64,000 nucleotides of DNA from Astropecten irregularis (GCA_963971285.1 OZ020263.1:5952001-6016000), one strand, 5' to 3'; positions 42,851 through 55,297 are shown, counted from the stretch's first letter. Notes: generated from the sequence alone by a model not told the origin. Translations and numbers: made by a program.

Positions 42851-43712
42851 AGATGTAATAGAGATGTAATACATTAATGAATATTGCCTCGTTGGTTGAA
42901 TATCTTGGTATGTTACAGTCTGACAATGTAAAGGGTTTCCCGTACTGTTATTTGATTGGTTGGTTGGCTCCTCAGACAGCCAGTGGTTGGTTGCAATGAG
43001 CGGGGTGTGGGATTGGTTGGAGAGGTTGGTGGTGTTTTAAAAATGGCATCAACTCTAAAGTTTGGAGTCTTTTTCAGTAACATAATTTGATTTTCCTTTT
43101 AATTTACAAACAAAAAAAATCATAAAAATGACATTGAGTGGATTTTTGAGTGATTTCTTTTCATTGATTTAAAAATCAAGATTTAAATTGAGTGATCTGA
43201 ATGAAACAAGCTGAAATACTGAAAGAAACTCTGGATAGAAAGCATGTAATGTGTCATACTAATTATACAAGCCAACCGACAACAACGAGCAAGATCCATT
43301 ATATTGTAGGGGAATGTTTGAATTTGGTTACCGCAAGGATAACCAATCTTCATTGTATTTTTATGATTGAAAAGATCCCAGTTATCAACTTCACATATAT
43401 TTATTCCAAACAAAAGATCTTTTACAAGACCGAATAGTATCCAGTTTAATTAAATTCCTTTTTTAACAAATCTTGTCTCTGAAATCTGTTGCAAACGTGC
43501 CACTGTGTAAACCAAATTCACAGAGCTGATTAAGCACCATAATTATTTTGCTAAATCACCAACAACTTGGGTAAATAAAATCACTATGCCAGCCAAAACT
43601 TGTGAATGTTGTGTTCAGTAAACAATACGCGAATTCAAGTCAAAAGCAGTTAACATCACATGGAAATTTGGTTGGTAATCCTGTTTGATCAAAGAAGACT
43701 TTTCATGCTTAA

Positions 43713-43963
43713 AGGTAATATCATACTTTGGTTTTTGTCAAAGAAATGCAAATTCATGGGCACAAAATATCAAAAAAAGATACAATATAAGTCATCTGTG
43801 AAAATCCCAGTCCAAAACTGGGCCGACCGTTTTTGAGAAAACAGTGAAAAACGCCCACGGAATTTATTTAATCTTTTGACCGCTTTTTATCATTTAAAGA
43901 AAAATAGAAGATAAATCTGTGCCCACTTCTGTTTTGGTTTCCTACCAAAGTATGGAACAACCT
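43713..43963 (+). mobile_element. Family T MITE, internally deleted
   Basis: 251 bp, flanked by TTAA (43709-43712, 43964-43967). About 90 bp of the inner part is missing relative to the 42-kb copy. Confidence 0.85.
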
Positions 43964-44221
43964 TTAAGCACATTTTGTATTTAAGCAGCTTTATGAAGTT
44001 AGCTCAGCCCCCGGGCCTTCTCAACTATCATTATTCAAATGCAACTTCATGGCAAGATATAGAGTGATCATGACCGTTTTTACGTCAGTTCGCTGCGCAA
44101 GCTTCATGGATATTCTCCAAGTCGAGCACGTGGGTCTAAACTGGAGCTAAGAATACTGGTTTCGGGTGCGAAAATCAAACTAGTCTCACCAGAGTACATT
44201 ATGGTCCTACATCTTTGGATT

Positions 44222-44330
44222 GTTTTCATTAAAGAAAAATAAATATATTATAGGAACAACATTTTGAAAGAACTCATGCCCCAAAAGAATAACATCTTAA
44301 GGTCGTAAGCTTGCTTGAGTTTGATGGAGT
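44222..44330. repeat. Segmental duplication D1, short third copy
   Basis: Direct match to 34691-34790 and inverse of 42048-42150. It carries the undisturbed TTAA at 44229-44232. Confidence 0.75.
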
Positions 44331-44989
44331 GATAAAGGTATAATGATATTCTTCTATTTGCAAGATATATCCACTATCGATGGTCAAGCACGATCATTAC
44401 ACATCAGAAAGAATCAATGGAAACAAGACGTTTGATTAGCAGATTAATAATACTGATTCACTACCTCTCTGTTGACATTTCTGATCACCACTTCCATATT
44501 GTACAGCAAAATTGTGCTAATATCTTATAAATTTCAGGTCATTATTTTGGCTTATGAGCGGTATGCTCAGTTTATTACTTGAAATACAGTAGGAATATGC
44601 ATATAGCGCTATTATAAACTCCATGTACATATTGCTGTCTTAAACATTTGCATCTAAACTAAGTACAATCAGCATAGTGTACGTATCTCATGAACGTTCC
44701 AAGTTTGAAGTAGTTATACAATGGAGTCCTATATAATTATTCAATGTACACAACTTCAAATCGGTTTCAAGCACGACGCACACGAGAGCTATCTGTAGAG
44801 GCCGTTTGTTCAGCACGTAGCTCATCGTGTGCGGCAAATTGTTGCTGCGTTTTCTGTCTCAAGAGATCGCGACCGGAGGCAAATATCCAACGTCTTTGAT
44901 ATCTGTCGCCTCGCGAGGCAGAAATCTCACTATGTCCGCCGGTCGTAAGAATCGGGCTGAGCTGGTTATATTCAACTAGCCAATAGAAA

Positions 44990-45060
44990 AGCAGGACGTG
45001 TTCACGTCAATCACGTGATATAAAAGGGTGCGTTGCCTAATGGCAGACGAAACGGTAAAA
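44990..45060 (+). promoter_or_regulatory. Possible core promoter (CCAAT, E-box, TATA)
   Basis: CCAAT at 44990-44994, CACGTG at 45012-45017 and TATAAAAG at 45019-45026, in order and at plausible spacing, within a locally GC-richer stretch (44760-45060). A start site near 45050 is expected. The first ATG pair downstream (45099) opens only five codons, so no coding exon supports it. Confidence 0.4.
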
Positions 45061-45359
45061 TTCGCCCCTAAGTCGCAATTTTACTTCAATCGCAAGAATG
45101 ATGGATTTGCTATAAAAATTGGGCTGTTTGAATATGAGGGGGTCGGGCACAGGGGCATATCTGAGTATTCTCTGGGCATTTAATGGATTATAATACATCT
45201 AATCTTTGTTCATATTATGTTATTGAATAGATACCGTAGAGAGTAGTTCCATTCAATTCTAACCATGGTTGGTTCCTCAATCACCAATCAAGATACAAAC
45301 AAGCGACAAAAACTGCCAATCATTTATAAGCCTTCTAACCTCTTATTGAACTATGTACA

Positions 45360-45535
45360 GAAATATTAGCAATAAATAAATGTAAGATCTTAACCACAGT
45401 TTATCACAGATTCTAGCGCGTATAGAAGCCGATAGTTAGACTGTGGAGTTACGGGTCTACCATGAGGCACGTGCCCGGCTTGCACCCCGCGGAGATTCAC
45501 TGAGCAAGGCTTAACACATTCCCAGTCACTTCACC
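45360..45535. repeat. Segmental duplication D2, copy at 45 kb
   Basis: Direct copy of 35815-36002. Confidence 0.8.
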
Positions 45536-46833
45536 GTGAAAATACACATTATATTACATAGGTATAACGCATTGTTCACTTCATAGATGGCTCAATGAAG
45601 TCAATAATCTCATTCAAGGCTGGATTGGGCTTTGTACACACAACCCCTATTGCTATAGACTTTCACCATGAAAATGCGTACAATTCTATATAAAAACTGC
45701 CGACTTATCCTTGTACGGTTGGCAACAATGTGCAATAATCGAAGGTTTTCTCTTTTATTTTATTCTCACTTTTTCGGAAACTCGCAAATCTTATTAGAGT
45801 CATCTAGAATTTTTAAAGTTCGTCAAAATCCATTTGGTCTGGTAATAATCACATTCATATTGAAGCAAATGTTTCAATAGATGTATTCAAGAGCAAATAA
45901 ATGAAATGTATTAATTATTTTCTGCTACGGCATACACGCAGCATTCAGATAAGCTGTATCCGTTCACAGGAGGGGGATACGAATGTACCCTATACCTATA
46001 GAATCGATTCCAAAAATGGAGTTCGCTCAAGTAACCGTGATTCTTTGGGTTCTTGATACTTGTTTGAAAAGTGTGAATGGCAGAAAATATATTGGATGCT
46101 AAAATAAAACGGACGTATGATAACTTAGCCATCAGCCATTTAGACGTTGCTTAATCCAGTGATTAACATCCTAATTACAAACATGGTATATATTGCATCA
46201 GTCCCAGACTCCCAGGCAGAACATTTAAATTAATATAAAGACAACAGTGACCGACACCTTGAACTGTTTCTTACTTGAGTGTAATTCAGCAATTTGTAAG
46301 CAATTCATGACGATACCCGTTTGTCTGTATCCTTCGAAGCATGCAGGCAAGCGAATCAGAAACATTTTTTTTTAATCTGAAAGATTATCAAACAACCCGG
46401 TGTGGCGTACATTACTAATCATACCGTTCTCTACTAAACCTGATAACCGAGTAACATTGGGACGATTACTTGGCTAAACGTTCAAATTACCAGAATTGTA
46501 ATATCCGTAAGGTTAAAGAATTTGATAGCAGAAAAAACGAAACCAAAATATGAATCCTTCCACTCGATTTGGAAGACACATAAATAAGCAATGTTTCAGA
46601 AAGTGCGGACTCTGGAATACATTATTTCAAGATTAACGCGGCAATGACTTATATTCTGATTGGAGAGCAAAAAGACACATATAAATACATGTGTGCCAAA
46701 TGTTTTCTTTTACACTTACTACATGTTTGTACTGTTTATTTGAAAAACCTGCATTTAAACTTAGCGGTTAATCCATTAATTCGTTTTCCGGTAACTCTCA
46801 GTTGTATTTGAAAGTAGTTTTGGCGTTGAACGT
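45536..46833. other. No recognised gene
   Basis: Only small ORFs without motifs (45668-45880 plus, 45911-46132 minus). Confidence 0.35.
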
Positions 46834-47035
46834 TGTAATTTAAAAATAGACCCACTCGCAATATTATTAATCAATTTGAAACAGTACGTAAGGTAATTGA
46901 TGTAAGTTATGATGTAAGTATGTAAGGTGATCAGAAACTGATTCTTTACTTTGTAATTTAAAAATAGACCCACTCGCAATATTATTAATCAATATGAAAC
47001 CGTATGTAAGGTAGGCCTAATTGATGTAAGTTATA
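46834..47035. repeat. Tandem duplication, about 118-bp period
   Basis: Two copies (46834-46920 and 46952-47035) share GTAATTTAAAAATAGACCCA and ACTCGCAATATTATTAATCA almost exactly. A shorter GATGTAAGT motif repeats between them. Confidence 0.85.
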
Positions 47036-47180
47036 AAATAATTCATGTATGGCAATAATATTGCCCCAAACCTTCGAACTACAGTCCAATCAGTAAAGAG
47101 AATGTTATATGGTAAACTTTGGGTATATCCAATGTTTCCATGCAACAGTTTTAGAAACCTTGTTCCATTCAAGAAAAGAA

Positions 47181-47315
47181 TCGCAACTTACCTTGATTTC
47201 TTGCTCATCACAACTTACCTTGCGTGGTTCCTTGTTCATCACAACTTGCCTTGATTTCTTGTTAATCGCAACTTACCTTGATTTCTTGTTCATCGCAACT
47301 TACCTTGTTTATTTG
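47181..47315. repeat. 27-bp minisatellite of splice-donor-like units
   Basis: Five units, three of 27 bp and one of 31. On the minus strand each has CAAGGTAAGTTGCGATGAAC or a close variant; four contain CAAGGTAAGT and one CAAGGCAAGT. The unit nearest the exon end provides the donor of the exon at 47304-47520; the others lie in the intron behind it. Confidence 0.9.
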
Positions 47316-47520
47316 CGGTTGGTGGCTTGCTTGGTTTCTTTCTGCAACTTTGTCTGAAATTTGCAAATGCTCTTTCTCGGAGTGAGGCAGCATCATCACC
47401 GGGTTCAGCAGTAGTCAGGGCTCCACATGACTCTCCACGTACGTGTATGAGCAGCAAAAAGTAAATGGTCGCCAAACACAGTGGTAGGATGAAATCCCAA
47501 AAAGAATTCTGGATCCGCAT
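47304..47520 (-). CDS. Signal-peptide first coding exon of a secreted or membrane protein
   Basis: Minus strand, ATG at 47520, 217 nt, ending at a consensus donor CAAG|GTAAGT (phase 1). It encodes MRIQNSFWDFILPLCLATIY, then FLLLIHVRG, then a polar Lys/Arg-rich stretch ending PSKPPTANKQ. The hydrophobic core (about residues 8-26) suits a signal peptide or N-terminal anchor. A phase-1 donor after a signal peptide is typical of modular extracellular proteins. A TATA box lies about 310 bp upstream. The next exon is not identified. The mature segment matches nothing I recognise. Confidence 0.6.
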
Positions 47521-47797
47521 CTTGGATCCAATCAGCCTCGCAGTTATGCGGGCAAGAGAAAATGTAATGACTGTGGGTCTGAGTCAATGTAACGATGAAA
47601 CTAGAGTATGAATGATTCTATACAGGCTTATCAGTTTGCCTTATTGTCTTTGTTCACCCGTCACAAGGGGAACAGTCGTCCAGTCACACGCTATCCAGGT
47701 GATTTGTAAGTACGGAGAAAGCTCAAAGTGTCTCGATCATGAACAAACTCCAGACAGCCCGTCAGATTGTACGTCTATCCAAGAGCTGCTCCATCGG

Positions 47798-47840
47798 CGG
47801 TCTGGTTAGACGGTCTCTGGGCGTTGCTATATATTGCACC
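47798..47840 (-). promoter_or_regulatory. Putative TATA promoter of the 47.5-kb exon
   Basis: Minus-strand TATATAG at 47833-47827, so a start site near 47800 and a 5' UTR of about 280 nt are expected. The leader has an upstream ATG with a short ORF (ATGGAGCAGC...). Confidence 0.4.
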
Positions 47841-48532
47841 CACTGATCTATACAAACGATCAGAGATTGCACCACGTGTATTTGCCTGTAATGGTATCCA
47901 TGACGTATTATTGTCATAGTAACTGGCAATAATATTGAAATTCAGTTTTCAGTTTTTATCTCGGGTTTTATTTCATAAGGCAAACAGCTATTTTGGCTCA
48001 ACATTAATCAGTTTGCCTTTATAAAGCATTTGCCGAATATTCCGTTGGTTTGGGTTTTTGTTCTTTTGTTTTTGGTTTTCTTCTTTCCTTTTCCATTTTT
48101 CCAAATGTGTTCTCCTTTTTTGTAGCTGGCTGGACTAAAGTGCATGTATTTATTGATTAAGGCTTTATACACTGTCATTGTCATTTCTAGTTTTCATTTA
48201 TGTAAACTGTATAACAGGAAAATTGTATTTGGGGGCGACTCCCCTCTCATATGAATTACGTATAGGAGCTAACTGCATGAGAATGATTTGTTTCTTTTGA
48301 TATGATTTGAACTACACCAGTCTATGGGAAAGACAAAATACAATTCAAATTGATGCATGGTTTTTGCTCTCCCTCATAAGCACCCATTCTCAATGGCTGT
48401 TTTTAGCTCAAGAGACTCCACGAGTCCACATCACTCCTATATGGTATATCTCATTGATTCTATGTCAGTGAACAGAACTTGCTGTTTCCTGTCTCATATT
48501 TTGAGGTATATATTCACATATAGTAGCTTTAA

Positions 48533-48829
48533 AGGTAATATCATACTTTGGTTTTTGTCAAAGTGATGCAAATTCATGAGCACAAATATCAAGGGAGATA
48601 CAGTAACAGTCATCTGTGAAAATTTCAGTCCCGTACGGTGCCCACTTTTGGAGAAAACAGTTACAAATGACCACAGTATTTTCTCTTTTATTTTTGATCT
48701 TTAAAAGATCAAAAATAATTTTGGTCACTGATGTTACTCTTTTCTGGATAAATAAAACATTTCAGGCAGAACAATTTAAACGGTATGTTTTTACCATTAC
48801 CATTTTACATACCCTGTAAGTTATAGGTA
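48533..48829 (+). mobile_element. Family T MITE, right end missing
   Basis: The left end AGGTAATATCATACTTTGG follows TTAA (48529-48532). The match stops at the ACCCTGTAAGTTATAGG block, before the right terminal repeat. Confidence 0.8.
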
Positions 48830-49460
48830 TAGTACAGCATACACATTATAAAGTCTGCATTCACATGTGAGCTATTCCAGTGCATGTAGCTGTCCACTTG
48901 GTTCCAACGTGGAGATTTAATGAAACCTGCAGTTGTACATTTGGCTGAATTGTGAAGAGTTGGGAGACATTTCATTGATGAATATTCTGAAGTATAAGCA
49001 GACAGATAAAATTCAATGTTGCCAGCCGAACCACAGCCCCTCATAGGATGTACACGCTAAGAAGAGATTGGTATCATTTGCCTTGTGTCTCGCACGCCTC
49101 AATCTCTGACCATGGATATGTAGAGGGTTGTGTGTGTGGTGATCTTGTTGGCACATATCGAGTTCTGTGAACTGTTGACCTTTGCTGGGAGAAAGAGGGT
49201 AGATTTGATGGAAAATTTGCGACGATTTAAAAGACTGGACAACTTCTATGATGTAACTTATTATCCCGTGTGTAGTATTAGCAGAAACCCTTCTAGTCAA
49301 TGCTAATCGAACATCATATAAGGTAATGCTCAGATACAAGCCACCTTGTCATAAGTTCACTCCAAAGGATTTTCTTTTTCATTTCAATTTTGCCCAAACT
49401 ATATTTTTGCGTTAAAATCGTTTGATAGTGCAAATAACCCTTTATTATGTGCTTACGTGC
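48830..49460. other. No recognised gene
   Basis: Two overlapping minus-strand ORFs (48805-49044, 49013-49339) lack motifs and splice context. Confidence 0.35.
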
Positions 49461-49469
49461 AATACTACG

Positions 49470-49715
49470 CACGGAATCTATTTAAAGGAATCAGTAAGCA
49501 AGACTTTCGGCGCTTAATCGGTTAGCGAAGAATTTCTAGGCTAACCTTGTTTTTGATTTCCTACTTACAAATAGCTGGCACGCGCATTCTGCACACAGTC
49601 CTTGCTTAGCATAGCTGGGGAAAGACAACTCTCTAACTAAGCTAACCGTAAGCCAACAGTGTCTGCTATCGTAAGCGAAGAATGTTTTCGTATACGGTAA
49701 CAGATTTCTTGCCTT
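49470..49715. repeat. Degenerate MITE related to 22.1 kb
   Basis: Contains CGGTTAGCGAAGAATTTCT, GCTAACC and GTAAGCGAAGAATG, the same subterminal motifs as in the element at 22123-22413. Terminal repeats are eroded. Confidence 0.55.
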
Positions 49716-52267
49716 TGGCTCCAGATTTCACAATTCAAGAACCCATAAGCACATCATCGACCTCTTTAAACAAGTTGTCACTTATAAAAGCAGATGACAA
49801 AATACGTAAATTCTCTTTTGTTTTCTTAAGATCTCATTTGAAACCGAGGCTGGGGAAGATCATTAAGGATTTTAGGTCTAGTCATTTAAATGTTTGTGTT
49901 TTGTTCAGCAATCGGACAATGAACGAACATACGGAGTGAAAACTGACTATCTCAGATCATCTGATTGTATCATTGAACCAGAAGACAGACAATACATCCA
50001 ATAGGTAATTGTGTCATTTGGAAATGGTAGGCCTATGTTCAATCTCCCTGTTTAGGTGATGTGTGGAGGACTTTTATTCAATGTCAACCTCTTCTAGTCA
50101 CTTTGTCTTACAAACTTCACCTTCACATAGGGCACAGTCAATCATGCAGTTATGTATTTCGCTTTGTGTAATAGATCCATGAGGTTCAATAATTATTGGA
50201 TTAACCATATAGTACTTAATCGCATCACTTAAATGGAGTGAGAATGTCTCATGGTTCATGATCCTGTTTTATTCCCGTGGACAAATGTTCCACTTCGAGG
50301 GAAATGTGACCTCAGATTGCGTTTGGAGATATCATGTGCCTTCCTATGCATGCCCTGTGATGTTAATCTGCTATTAATATGCACGTTTGTCTGTTCTAGC
50401 GCGGGAAAATGGGAACCGTATTACCTCCGAGAATACATAGACAGGAATAATCTGCAGATAAAGACCGTTGTGTTTCATTGTGATGTTGCTGGTTCTAGTT
50501 CTGGTAAAGAGTCGTTTGATGCTGGTAGCAAGGTGTCTTGTTTCTGATCCTTAATAACACTCTTTATCCAATCTGTCTTTTCATTTGAACCAAACATATT
50601 CTTCGAAATATTTACTTTCTATTCATTTTCATTTATTGTATTTTATTTTTATTGTACTTCTATCATACATTTCAGTTCAAAACAAATTATTCAATCATCA
50701 TTGATTTTTCTTTTTTGCAATCTAAACGTGTTTCCTTTCAATGTTTAAATGTTTTTATTTTTATGGTTTCATTTATTTTTGATGGGGTGCGATGTCCACG
50801 GGATAAACCGTGAAATAGTACAATAGTATAGATAAGGAGGTGCCATCATTTAGCCTGTATCTTAACCATAATTCTAAACGCATCCACACAAACTGCTGTT
50901 ACTGCACTTGATGATCATAAAGATATATTCATGAAACTTGTATAACAAGTGCAGTTTAGGAATGATGTCATTGTCACTGAAATAGGTTTAAATGAATGAC
51001 GTACACACTTTTTATGTGAATGACTTTCTCCATTATTTTCAATTTCTGACTGAGTTCTAGATTTATTTCAATTCTTTGTAAAAATTTCCAATGTCATTTT
51101 CGAAATGTATTGATATTGGATTAACAATTTTATGTTAATCATTATGCACTCGCTGTAGGCATATCACACAGACAATATTAGTCAGGCTTTTTAGATACTA
51201 CGAAGCGGCAATACAAGTAAACATGATTAATCAATCCCTGTATAGAAGCACAGCACTGATCCGTTTCACTTCATGTCTTCTCAATGGAGTTGAGTCTGGG
51301 ATTTATAAGTCACTGAGCTTTACCGTGAAAGCTGCAGTTGGGGCCAATTATTTTCAAAGAGTCGGAGCTGTACACGTGTTATCTCTGTGACGTAGTTTCA
51401 GCCTAGGTATAGCATTGTCTTTGTAATTCTCCGATTCTGTCTGGTAGCTTGATAATGCATATAGTTGACTGAATAAGTGGATGATGCATTATGGATTGTA
51501 CACAAGATGAGAAAATGACAAGTGATGTAAACCAAAGACAAAGCACAGTGTGTCATTTATCCCATCTGATGTACAATATTCCGTATTCAACGGACTTATG
51601 ACCGTATATGATTATGGTTTTGGGGTGAAATCGAATCTCTACATCCATTTGGCCAACCCATACTCCTCCATATATCAATGCAGGTTTTACATGTTGATTA
51701 TTTATGTTCCGATGTTTCATGATCTTCTTCATCAGACCTCCGATTTAACGACGATCAGTCTCATACACAGCATTTCAACCTGATTGCCTGTCATAAGGTA
51801 AGATTGGCGGTAACACAATGTAATCTTTTATGTAAGAGTGTGTGGTTCTGAGAAGAACTGATGGTTTAACACTCGACGTTCCTAACAGTGTGCTCTGTTC
51901 ATATTCAGGAGGGTTTACTGGTTGCCTGACTCGGAGGATGCTGGTTATAAGTGTTTGTTGAAGATGCTAAGGGTGCACTGGGGTAGAACGGTTGGATTGA
52001 GATGGATCCGCTGAGCTACTGGGTTGGGCTACTGGGTGTGGTCACGGACGTCATATAACAAATCTGGACTCGCAACGCTCCCTTTGAGCCCACATGGTCG
52101 CTGAAACCACAAGTATCTGTCTTGGAAGGCCAAATACAAAGACGTGCTCACCATTATTAGTTAAATCCGTCTGGCAACAATAGTTACCGCGTTGTATCTG
52201 GCAGTGTGATATGGCCGCCGGTTGCTTCAGTCGATACAAAAGCATTGCAAGTCCAGATGTTTTTTAT
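49716..52267. other. No recognised gene
   Basis: ORFs at 49682-49939 and 50251-50547 (plus) are open for 85 and 98 codons but show no motif, signal peptide or supporting splice sites that I trust. The rest is AT-rich. Confidence 0.35.
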
Positions 52268-52268
52268 G

Positions 52269-52403
52269 GGTGCATTCGTTTAGCTTACACGAGTCAGCCC
52301 TCACTGGGAATGGGCGTGCTATACTGCACAAAACAAGCGAGAGAATGGGGGGGGGACGAGGTTGACTGGAGTCGACCCACGTAAGCTAAACGAATGCACC
52401 CTA
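52269..52403. mobile_element. Short MITE (GGGTGCATTCG ends), copy 1
   Basis: Terminal inverted repeats GGGTGCATTCGTTTAGCTTA and TAAGCTAAACGAATGCACCC enclose about 95 bp. TAT occurs on both sides. A related copy lies at 61900-62027. Confidence 0.85.
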
Positions 52404-52851
52404 TGTGACGTCCGTGGGTGTGGTGAGGTGAGGAATAACATAATGGGCCGTGGGTATAGATTACCCATTGGTCTGTGGGGATAGTAATGAATGGCCATGG
52501 TGGTTATATTTCGTTGCCAGTCGTGTCCTTGGACTTGGAGGGGGCAACTAATATTGAACCACTTGGAAATGTCACACAGACACAACGCGTTATGAATGAG
52601 GCTCTTTACTTAACGTCATCTATTGATTCAAATAGAGTCCAGTTTGACAGACACATGAAACATTGGCAACGATATCAATAAACAAGATGAAACTACAACA
52701 TTTTTCCTGGTGCATTTTTTTTTATTCACGAGCTATCGTCCAAGTGATAATGATCATGGATTGTTTGCTTATCCAATATGTATTTAAAGTAAATCACTGT
52801 TGTTTTCACAAACAAATGAAAATGTAGGTTTATAATATCCCTTGGGAATCC

Positions 52852-52908
52852 CACCTGTTCAAGCACATTGTTCCTTTCAAGTGCACTCAAAAACACTGAG
52901 AATGCAAT
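52852..52908 (+). repeat. SINE A, partial diverged copy
   Basis: GGGAATCCCACCTG followed by AAGTGCACTCAAAAACACTG recalls the SINE A body. Followed by a GATTATAAT microsatellite (about 52908-52937). Confidence 0.5.
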
Positions 52909-53235
52909 GATTATAATGATTATGATTATAATGATTCATTTTTTTTTTATCCCGTTCGAAGGATTACCCATGTGTGACCGATGGCTCTGTACTATGTCGT
53001 TCGCACGAGATAAAACAAATTGTCGGGTGTCCCTTTGCGGGCCTCCGTATAATTTGGGGTATAGTAGTAACATTTTTACTGATTTTTTTTTTAAACAGAC
53101 GATTGTTAACGTTTTGATCAAAATGTGTGATTAGTAAGGTGACCATATTTTTGTTGAGATGATCCGGGGACAGTGATCCGTGTCCTGGGGGAGGGGCATA
53201 ATTTTGATTTTTTTTTTTTTATTCAGATGGTGCCT

Positions 53236-54444
53236 ATGTAAAGGTTATATCTGTCCCCCCTCAAAATGTGTCCGCCCGGACAGATTCATCCAGCTAAAAG
53301 TGTCCCCCCGCCGTGTTGATTATGTCCCCCCTGAGTTTAACCTGTCCCCCTCCATGTAATTTGTGTCCCCCCGGTTGTTCATGGCTAATGTGATATTCCC
53401 GTGCTATTAAATGAATTAAACCACTATTAGATATGCATTTTGACTTCTTTTTCACCATTGATTGAAATAAAATTCACGTGGGTGCGCCTGAAGGTGAGAA
53501 AAGTCATGGCAACGACTGGGTCGTGTCTAGTCTCAAAGCGTGTATTCTTATGACTCCATGGTATAACGTATTGTAACGCTGTACAATGTACATGATGTAC
53601 AGTACATGTACTGTACATCCACGTGTACAGTGTACAGACAGCAGCAAACGGCCCACCATGTTCTTACACACGATACGTCGATTGCACATAAACAAATCCT
53701 CGCATGCAATTGTTTTAATCACGAAGCCCACTGTGTAAGTGACATGTGTTAGCTCCTCTAAGGCCCAAAACTTCTTTGACATCAGCATAATCTTGATGAA
53801 GGGGAATCAGCAGTGAAAAATTAAATAGTCGTAGGCCTAATCAACATTTATTTATGACCTCGCATGTAATTTCCCAACACTATATAATCAGCAGCACCGA
53901 GATAAAACCGTGAATCGAGAGAGTAAAACTAATAAAGATTCAGGCAAACAACAAAATAAAAATAGCCCTTTCCGATTACGCGAGTATCGTGGACTTGGGA
54001 GCTATGTTGCAGCATTTCAACGCGAATAATGCGCGTAGTCCAAGCAGTTACAATGTATTACAACAATGTACATTACTATACTATCCCAATATTAATGGCC
54101 GATCACGCACAGCCGAGCCGCGATCCGTCCATGTATAGTTCATGCAGTTCATCATCTTTGACGTGATCTAAAAGTGCATTAAAATTCATCCTTCTACGCA
54201 CCCTGCCCTAAAACAATGTAAAATGCACTTACGTAGTCTGGGTGGTAGACTGGTTACGTATCACGAGGTGGGGGACCAATCTAACCGGGGAACACAATTA
54301 TCCTTGGGCAGGGGGACAGATTTACTTGGAGGGGGACAGATTCATCCATGTGAACGTGTCCCCACGGACAGCTGTATATGGCCACAGCGGCGTAAATGTG
54401 TCCGCGCGGACTCATTTCGAGGGGGACAGATATAACCTCCACAC
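53236..54444. mobile_element. GTCCCCC-motif TIR element (family G), copy 2, contiguous
   Basis: About 1.2 kb with inverted ends GGTTATATCTGTCCCCC and GGGGGACAGATATAACC and subterminal TGTCCCCC motif clusters. It aligns to both halves of copy 1 (23426-23892 and 25641-26327). A non-autonomous DNA element: no transposase ORF seen. Confidence 0.85.
53594..53619. repeat. 26-bp perfect palindrome
   Basis: Centred on ACATGT, built from GTAC steps: GATGTACAGTACA followed by its exact reverse complement. Copy 1 of the family G element lacks it. Confidence 0.9.
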
Positions 54445-55280
54445 CTACATGCAAAATGGTGGTATCTATGGACATCTTGTCCAGTTGACATGAGTGGGTT
54501 ACATATACTTCACATGTCTTAGGCGGTTGTCTTCGCATACTTCTCTGAAGAATGGATCTTCTTCAGCACAGCATTTTGTGTTCAGTTTTGTTTTAATTTA
54601 GGACAATTAGAATTTTGGGGACTGTCCCCGGAAATCGGGGACGTCTGGTCACCTTAGTGATTAGTATTTCCCACGTTAACAAAGACCGTGATATCGAGAG
54701 GTTCTCGCAATTAACGAATCAACAAAAAGTACGCAAATCCCTCTTTGCCAAGAATCTGGGCCAATTTCACGGCACTGCTTACTGCAGAATTCGGCGCTTA
54801 CAATTCTCATTCGCTTACTGGTGGGCGAACTATGCTTGCGCATAAATGAAAATTCCTTTCTAATCTATGGAATAGGATCTCTCAAGCACAGAATGTCCTG
54901 CCCCGGTAAGCGCCGATAAACGTTCATGGCTCATTTGAGATCGCCCTATTAAGGAATATGTCGGCCTGGGCATTGTGTATCACATCCCCACAGTGATGTA
55001 TTCTTTGTCTGATAACAATTAAATATGAAGCGCATGGACAGCGGGCATGTGCAGAAATATACAAGAATTGTATTCAATTGAATGCATTTATAGATTGATC
55101 CATCTCTTGCAACCCTGAACTGAGAGTAATATGGTGTTCATTGAGTAATGGTTGGGAGCGTGCTGAATGGCAGAATTGCGGTCTATTGGTAGAGATATGA
55201 ATTGGTCTGACAATTGGTTAGTGTCTTTCAAACCTTGGAAAGAATTAACATTCATGATAAGCAGGAGCCCAAACGCTTAT
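54445..55280. other. No gene; MITE-like fragment
   Basis: 54759-54910 has GGCCAATTTCACGGCACTGC, TCGGCGCTTACAATTCTC and GGTAAGCGCCGA, resembling the ends and subterminal motifs of the GGGCCCAATTTCAT-type MITEs. Confidence 0.4.
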
Positions 55281-55297
55281 ACACGGCAATCACCCCG

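Noticed and set aside
47405..47587. 60-codon minus ORF in another frame over the signal-peptide exon
   Set aside because: It lacks a signal peptide and does not end at the donor; it is a shadow.
50251..50547. 98-codon plus ORF with many Cys
   Set aside because: No recognised domain, no clear splice sites and no repeat support; left unannotated as a gene.
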